Source of the DNA: Metridium senile
Lineage: Eukaryota > Cnidaria > Anthozoa > Actiniaria > Metridiidae
DNA length: 64,000 nt
NCBI GenBank assembly: GCA_949775045.1
Contig: OX459105.1
Span: 1,631,368-1,695,367, forward strand
Direction: 5' to 3'
Notes under the pieces: generated by a model
Seen by the model: only the letters and a program-made list of their open reading frames with translations
Databases searched by the model: none
What the model was told of the DNA's origin: nothing
Translations under genes and position numbers: made by a program
Part shown: positions 59,601 to 64,000 of the stretch, in pieces
Position numbering within the stretch: position 1 is the first letter of the stretch
How the letters are laid out: the number at the start of each line of letters is the position of its first letter

Positions 59601-59774
59601 AATGATGAAGATTATTCATTGTGGACTTGACGAGTGTCAGTTGACCATATCTCTTTTCATATAGTTCTCGTCGATAAACCTTAGCCTCGATAGCATTCGA
59701 AACGGCTCTCCCCAAACCCCTTGCTCTCCCACAGGAAGCCCATAACGGAGGGCCATTTCGCAGGCTACAACCTC

Positions 59775-59925
59775 GATAGCATGTAATATATTCTTTAGAA
59801 TTTGACTACAGCTTGTGGTAATTTAAGGAATATACACCTTATTAAACAATTTAAGCAATTCAAAATTCCACAGGCTGTAGTCAAATTCTAAAGAATATAT
59901 TACATGCTAACGAGGCTAAGGATGA
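59775..59925. repeat. Hairpin, family J
   Basis: CCTCGATAGCATGTAATATA with TTCTTTAGAATTTGACTACA on the left and their complements on the right, ending GCTAACGAGG. Loop near 59845. Confidence 0.8.
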
Positions 59926-59999
59926 TCGACAAGAACTGTGAAATGGTCCATTGACCGATTTTATCTAAAATATTGGTTATCAGAATTTAACGAATAATC

Positions 60000-60545
60000 G
60001 ATGGTCGCATTATTGACTTTTTTTGTTATATCCATTTCCATCGACAACTATCGGTAACCATGTATTTTTATCGATACATGAGAAAAATATCAATAATAAT
60101 GGATTATTGTCGACACCTATCGAACATAATCGTCGATTTTGTGCCAACTAATTGATAAAAGGCTCCTGATAAAAGTCATATAAAAGGCTTCAATCGACAA
60201 CTATCGATAACCGTCGATTATTGTCGACACATCGAACATAATCGCCGATTTTGTGCCAACTAATTGGTAAAAGGCTCCTGATAAAAGTCATATTAAAGGT
60301 TTCAATCGATAACCGTCGATTATTGTCGACACATATCGAACATAATCGCCAATTTTGTGCCAACTAATCGATAAAATGCTCCTGATAAAATTCATAAAAA
60401 ATTCCATCGACTGCTATCGATAACCGTCGATTATTGTCAACACCTATCGAACATAATCGCCTATTTTTTTACCAACTAATCGATAAAATGTTACAGATCT
60501 GTTAACTATCGATCAATTATCACCTCGATTACGTAACGATTTTCA
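60000..60545 (+). repeat. ATCGAT-rich satellite
   Basis: Four to five units of about 115 bp: AACCGTCGATTATTGTCGAC, then ATCGAACATAATCGCC, GTGCCAACTAATTGAT and AGGCTCCTGATAAAAG. Strongly enriched in TCGAT/ATCGA. Confidence 0.85.
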
Positions 60546-60549
60546 TCGA

Positions 60550-61228
60550 TTGTTGGTCTTATCGAGTCAGTAATTTCTCTGGAAGCAATAGTTTAAACCT
60601 TAATTCATGCATACATAAGCTGAATATTACAAATCATATATAATACTTTTTATAAAGATGACTTCAGTTTAGACTAAAGAGATTTTAGTATACATTTATA
60701 CAAATATGGCAAAAAATAAATTTAATAAAACTAAAAAAGTTTCTATTAATTGAATCTTACAAGTTCTATTTCTTAATTTTTATCATAATTAATGTTATGG
60801 ACAATAATTGTAAGTATTTCATCAACTGCTTTCTTCTATATTTCAGTTTATTTAGCACCGCTGTGTTATTTGACAAAATTAAGGCGGATTTGCTTCCATT
60901 TGTTGTCAACGTACAGTGACGTATTTTATGGCTTTCCCAACCAACTCTTGTTATTAGAACAAAGAAAAATAAAAAAAATCTATTGTGAAAATGGTTGGCA
61001 AATTGGCATCACAATACCAACACTTGTAAACACTATTCTCACCCATTAACAAATTCCTAGCAAAGAACAAATACATTTAAATTTTACCGTCTGGGATTCG
61101 TGAATGTGTAAAGAACAAATTGAGGCTTAGCCATAAGTACAGCGGTGCTAGATAACATGAAACTGGTTCATTCGTCCATGCATTTCATTCAAATTTCATC
61201 CCTCCTTTCATTTTGTGTTAATTTATTT
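60550..61228. other. Intergenic stretch, nothing recognised
   Basis: AT-rich; a frame at 60792-61049 has no domain, splice signals or codon pattern that I trust. Confidence 0.5.
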
Positions 61229-61458
61229 ACAGTGCGACTACTCGAAACAAGGCCACCAGACAAATTTTTCACAAATCATCCAATCACGTCCAAGTATCTA
61301 AACAATAGAATTACGGGAAATTTATGATTCAGTAGCTTTTACTGTCGAAATACTATATCAAAGTGTCAACCATAAAAACATCAGAATTATCTTGTATAGG
61401 GATTGAATAATTTGTGAAAAATTTGTTTGGATAGCCTTGGTTCGAGTAGTCGCACTGT
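61229..61458. mobile_element. 230-bp MITE, CAGTGCGACTACTCG ends
   Basis: TIR CAGTGCGACTACTCGAAACA and the complement at right (GGTTCGAGTAGTCGCACTG), with ACAAATTTTTCACAAAT mirrored inside. TA precedes the left end but does not follow the right one. The CAGTG start and ACTCGAA phrase resemble the MITE at 27705-27917. Confidence 0.75.
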
Positions 61459-62494
61459 CCGAGACGGCTCTGGACAGACCGCTCGCCAGCCAATCAGAAT
61501 TCAGGAAATTATCAAGCCCAGTATTTTAGGGTGAATCGGTCTGAAAACCCGCGTGATACAAATTCGAAAAATTAGTGTACAACGAGTACCAACGATTTGT
61601 TTCATTTTTATCAGAGATGTATTTTATAGTGTTAATATTATTTATTTAATTTTTATTATAATATTTAATTTTTGAGAAGTTATCGAGGCTATTAAAATGA
61701 AATGTAGTCAGACGAACGAGAAAATCCGCTTGAAATTTACACCAACTTTACAAAATAATTTCTCCATGTACAACTGCAGATCTGTCTTTAACTGGAATTT
61801 GTACAGACTTAATTACTATACTTGTACATCGCATAATAAATGCAACGACAGTATTAAAATATTAATGTTTTTTAATAGAAAATAAAGCTGAATTTTATTT
61901 ATGGACTTTGAAAACGACTTTTTGAGTACATGCTTTCTTAACCAGTCGATTTACAGGATCCAACGACACACGACAAAAAACAGAACTCCTCTTTTAAAAA
62001 TTATTCTCTTAAAAGGCTTTTATTTAGTAAGATTAGGCCTGATGAAAGATGGAGCTTATCCAAGTTTATACATCGAGTAGCGTAGCCGGTTGAATGTCTA
62101 GAGCTTGGTACTAAACCGGCTTAACGATTTAAAAATTATTCAGAAAAACGTCAGCGAACATTTTCTGAAGCGTGTTTTGAAAACGAGTCTTTTTGTACAT
62201 TTGTACATGATTTTTTTTTATCTCAGTAAACGAATGTCTGGTTTACTGCATGTGGCAAAATGTTTGTTGTGTCTTGTTCTTGACGATGCAGAAGACACAC
62301 TTGCGGCAGTGATACAAATTTGCCACGCTTGCGCAACATATATCATTGAGGAACTCGAACACATAAGATACTAAAATTGTCCGTTGTCCTTCTCAATGCT
62401 GCCCCTCATGCAATAAATCAATTTCATTCCACATCTTTAGGGAACATGTTTGCAGTAGACATTGTGGTTGGCATCAATAGAATAGTACCATGTT
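61459..62494. other. Intergenic stretch, nothing firm
   Basis: Contains an 89-codon frame (62105-62374) without recognisable domain or splice context. I do not call it a gene. Confidence 0.45.
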
Positions 62495-62695
62495 TCATTT
62501 TGAAGCCATCAAAAGTTGTAGTTCTTTTTCTGGTTTTAAATTGTGTTCAGTTTTAGCTGCTGTCATCACTTGTCTCCAATTGCAAGTGGTGTCCAGGATG
62601 CCCGATTTTTTTGACTCGCCCCGAAAATAATCGTCAAAAGTCAGTTGTTTTATGAAGTCGTCATGGTTGGTTGGATGAAAATCAGCCGTGATCAT
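62495..62695 (-). CDS. Hypothetical 66-residue frame, low confidence
   Basis: Minus-strand frame MITADFHPTNHDDFIKQLTF to LQLLMASK and stop. Composition looks protein-like (D/K-rich, few rare codons), but there is no signal peptide, known motif, upstream acceptor or poly(A) signal. It could be a remnant of a mobile element or the end of an undetected gene. Confidence 0.2.
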   Translation of the reverse strand: MITADFHPTNHDDFIKQLTFDDYFRGESKKSGILDTTCNWRQVMTAAKTEHNLKPEKELQLLMASK

Positions 62696-63020
62696 GATAA
62701 TAGCTAAAGGTCTTTTTTACAATAGGCATGGTATAAAGTTACTGAGTTGTAGTTGCTTTTTGACTTCATTTATTCGGACAGTATTTGTATTGATGGGTAG
62801 TTCTCATTTTGGCTGAAAACACTACAAATATTAAATAAAACCATGCATTACACCCTATATATTATATAAACCAATGATTTTAAACAGTGAGATTAGACTA
62901 CGTAAAGGGACGTGATTTTTGTTTAGGTGTGTGAAGCAGTACAATGGAAAAATATACCATGTTACGAGCCTGCTAGTATACTGATCATGACAAACATCTG
63001 AGTCCTGCAATGTTCGTTAA

Positions 63021-63941
63021 TTAGGCATCACATATGGCAGCATTTTGGTTTGAATCATCATCAGTTCTTTGATCATTCTTGATGTTTGATTGCCCGAAGA
63101 TTTTAACATAATAACAGAAAACCATGGAAAAGGATAAAATGACCATACATAACGAAACCAGTCTTTGAAAAACTGTGCTAAAATAGATGAACGTTTTCAG
63201 ATGGTCGTGAACTCCTTCTATCGAGAGAAGAAACGGAATGGTGTTGACACCAAACAAAGCAAAACAGGCAATATTTATCCAGCTCTTTGGAATGTTTTCA
63301 AGACAAGTTCGATGAGTTGGTGTTATTGTGTCCTTAACTTCGCTCTCCAGCAAACAATTTGCCATCAAAGCCAGGCGATTGATTATAATAATAAGTGGAA
63401 TAACAAACTGGAAGATCTCATAGAACGAAACGAAGTATTGCAGATGTGGTCGTCCTCTAATTTGTCTGTCATCCAAGGTAGTTATATCTACAATACATCC
63501 ATTTTGCTGTACATGATCATACTGCGCTTTCAGGTTCGGTTGTACAGCTGTATAGTACACAAGTGGAGACAGAAGTCCCATGGAGAAGAAGAATAAACAA
63601 CAAACTACACCAAAAACTCTGCCAAGGCTACGAATTTTCCAACTGGAAGCGACATGAGCATGAATAATGATAGTTAAACACGTCAAATTGAACAAGGCCA
63701 GCGAGGTACTTATGATCATCGCTGAAGTAACCCAAGTACAGTTACTGATAGGGAGGTAATCTTGAAGAACAATCCTTAAAGTAGTTCCAATGGCGATGAA
63801 TGAGAAAAGACCTTGTGTGAAGAAAAGGTACTTGGTATTTTTGTAACATTGGTCAGCTGAGTCTCTGCAGAACAAGTAGAGGAACATGGTGATGAAATGA
63901 ATCCCAATGGAAGAAACCACAATTTCTGTAATGTCAGACAT
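63021..63941 (-). CDS. Divergent orphan seven-transmembrane receptor, single exon
   Basis: 306 residues, intronless. Seven hydrophobic segments, about 4-25, 38-60, 69-97, 105-131, 169-195, 221-243 and 249-283. Cys68 at the top of helix 3 and Cys149 in the second outer loop could form the usual disulfide; N67 is a glycosylation sequon. The short N-terminus and loop pattern fit class A-like receptors, but the usual D2.50, DRY, W4.50, CWxP and NPxxY signatures are missing; only a proline in helix 6 (NTIPF) is kept. An upstream in-frame stop at 63996 and no ATG between make 63941 the start. Ligand and G protein are unknown. Intronless receptors of this sort are common in lineage-specific expansions of marine invertebrates. 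Confidence 0.75.
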   Translation of the reverse strand: MSDITEIVVSSIGIHFITMFLYLFCRDSADQCYKNTKYLFFTQGLFSFIAIGTTLRIVLQDYLPISNCTWVTSAMIISTSLALFNLTCLTIIIHAHVASSWKIRSLGRVFGVVCCLFFFSMGLLSPLVYYTAVQPNLKAQYDHVQQNGCIVDITTLDDRQIRGRPHLQYFVSFYEIFQFVIPLIIIINRLALMANCLLESEVKDTITPTHRTCLENIPKSWINIACFALFGVNTIPFLLSIEGVHDHLKTFIYFSTVFQRLVSLCMVILSFSMVFCYYVKIFGQSNIKNDQRTDDDSNQNAAICDA

Positions 63942-64000
63942 TTTCTCAGTTATTTTCTCTTGATTCGACTGATACGTGATCTTTTGACAATTTACTTATA

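Noticed and set aside
62105..62374. 89-codon plus frame rich in Leu and Cys
   Set aside because: No signal, domain or splice support; composition is explicable by chance in AT-rich DNA.

Overview
The window looks like nuclear DNA of an invertebrate animal: AT-rich, with spliced genes and GT-AG introns, ATC/ATG microsatellites in many introns, and a dense load of foldback and terminal-inverted-repeat (TIR) elements. Several repeats (TAGACTGCGAGCAG ends, CATCCTCGGGAACCCAGG ends, 'GCTCGAAACGTC' motifs) resemble families I associate with anthozoan cnidarians. That placement is from memory and weak; the phylum is not proven here.

Layout. (1) 111-21129, minus: a very large secreted lipid-transfer protein of the apolipophorin/apoB/vitellogenin family. 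Seventeen exons encode 4,466 residues, with one 8.8-kb exon, and the gene runs off the left edge inside its von Willebrand D domain. (2) 21211-37113: a repeat-rich intergenic region holding many MITEs, minisatellites and hairpins, one likely signal-peptide first exon on the minus strand (34241-34322), and a 724-bp TIR element with a spliced-looking terminal exon. (3) 37114-59009, plus: a complete importin-13 gene. I could join 30 exons with every phase matching, giving 936 residues. Its introns hold microsatellites, a 515-bp CAGT array, a 1.9-kb TIR element carrying a decayed THAP zinc finger, a tRNA-type SINE, and a six-copy tandem repeat whose unit contains the 3' end of exon 22 with its splice donor. 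(4) 59010-63020: foldback elements, an ATCGAT-rich satellite, and little else. (5) 63021-63941, minus: a single-exon divergent seven-helix receptor.

The three well-supported genes have unrelated jobs (lipid transport, nuclear transport, membrane receptor), so nothing suggests an operon-like unit. The most unusual signals are an array in the lipoprotein with sixteen unit starts spaced exactly 26 residues apart and paired N-glycosylation sequons, its furin-type cleavage site, the reiterated exon end in importin-13, and TIR elements with clear target-site duplications of 3, 6, 8 and 9 bp.
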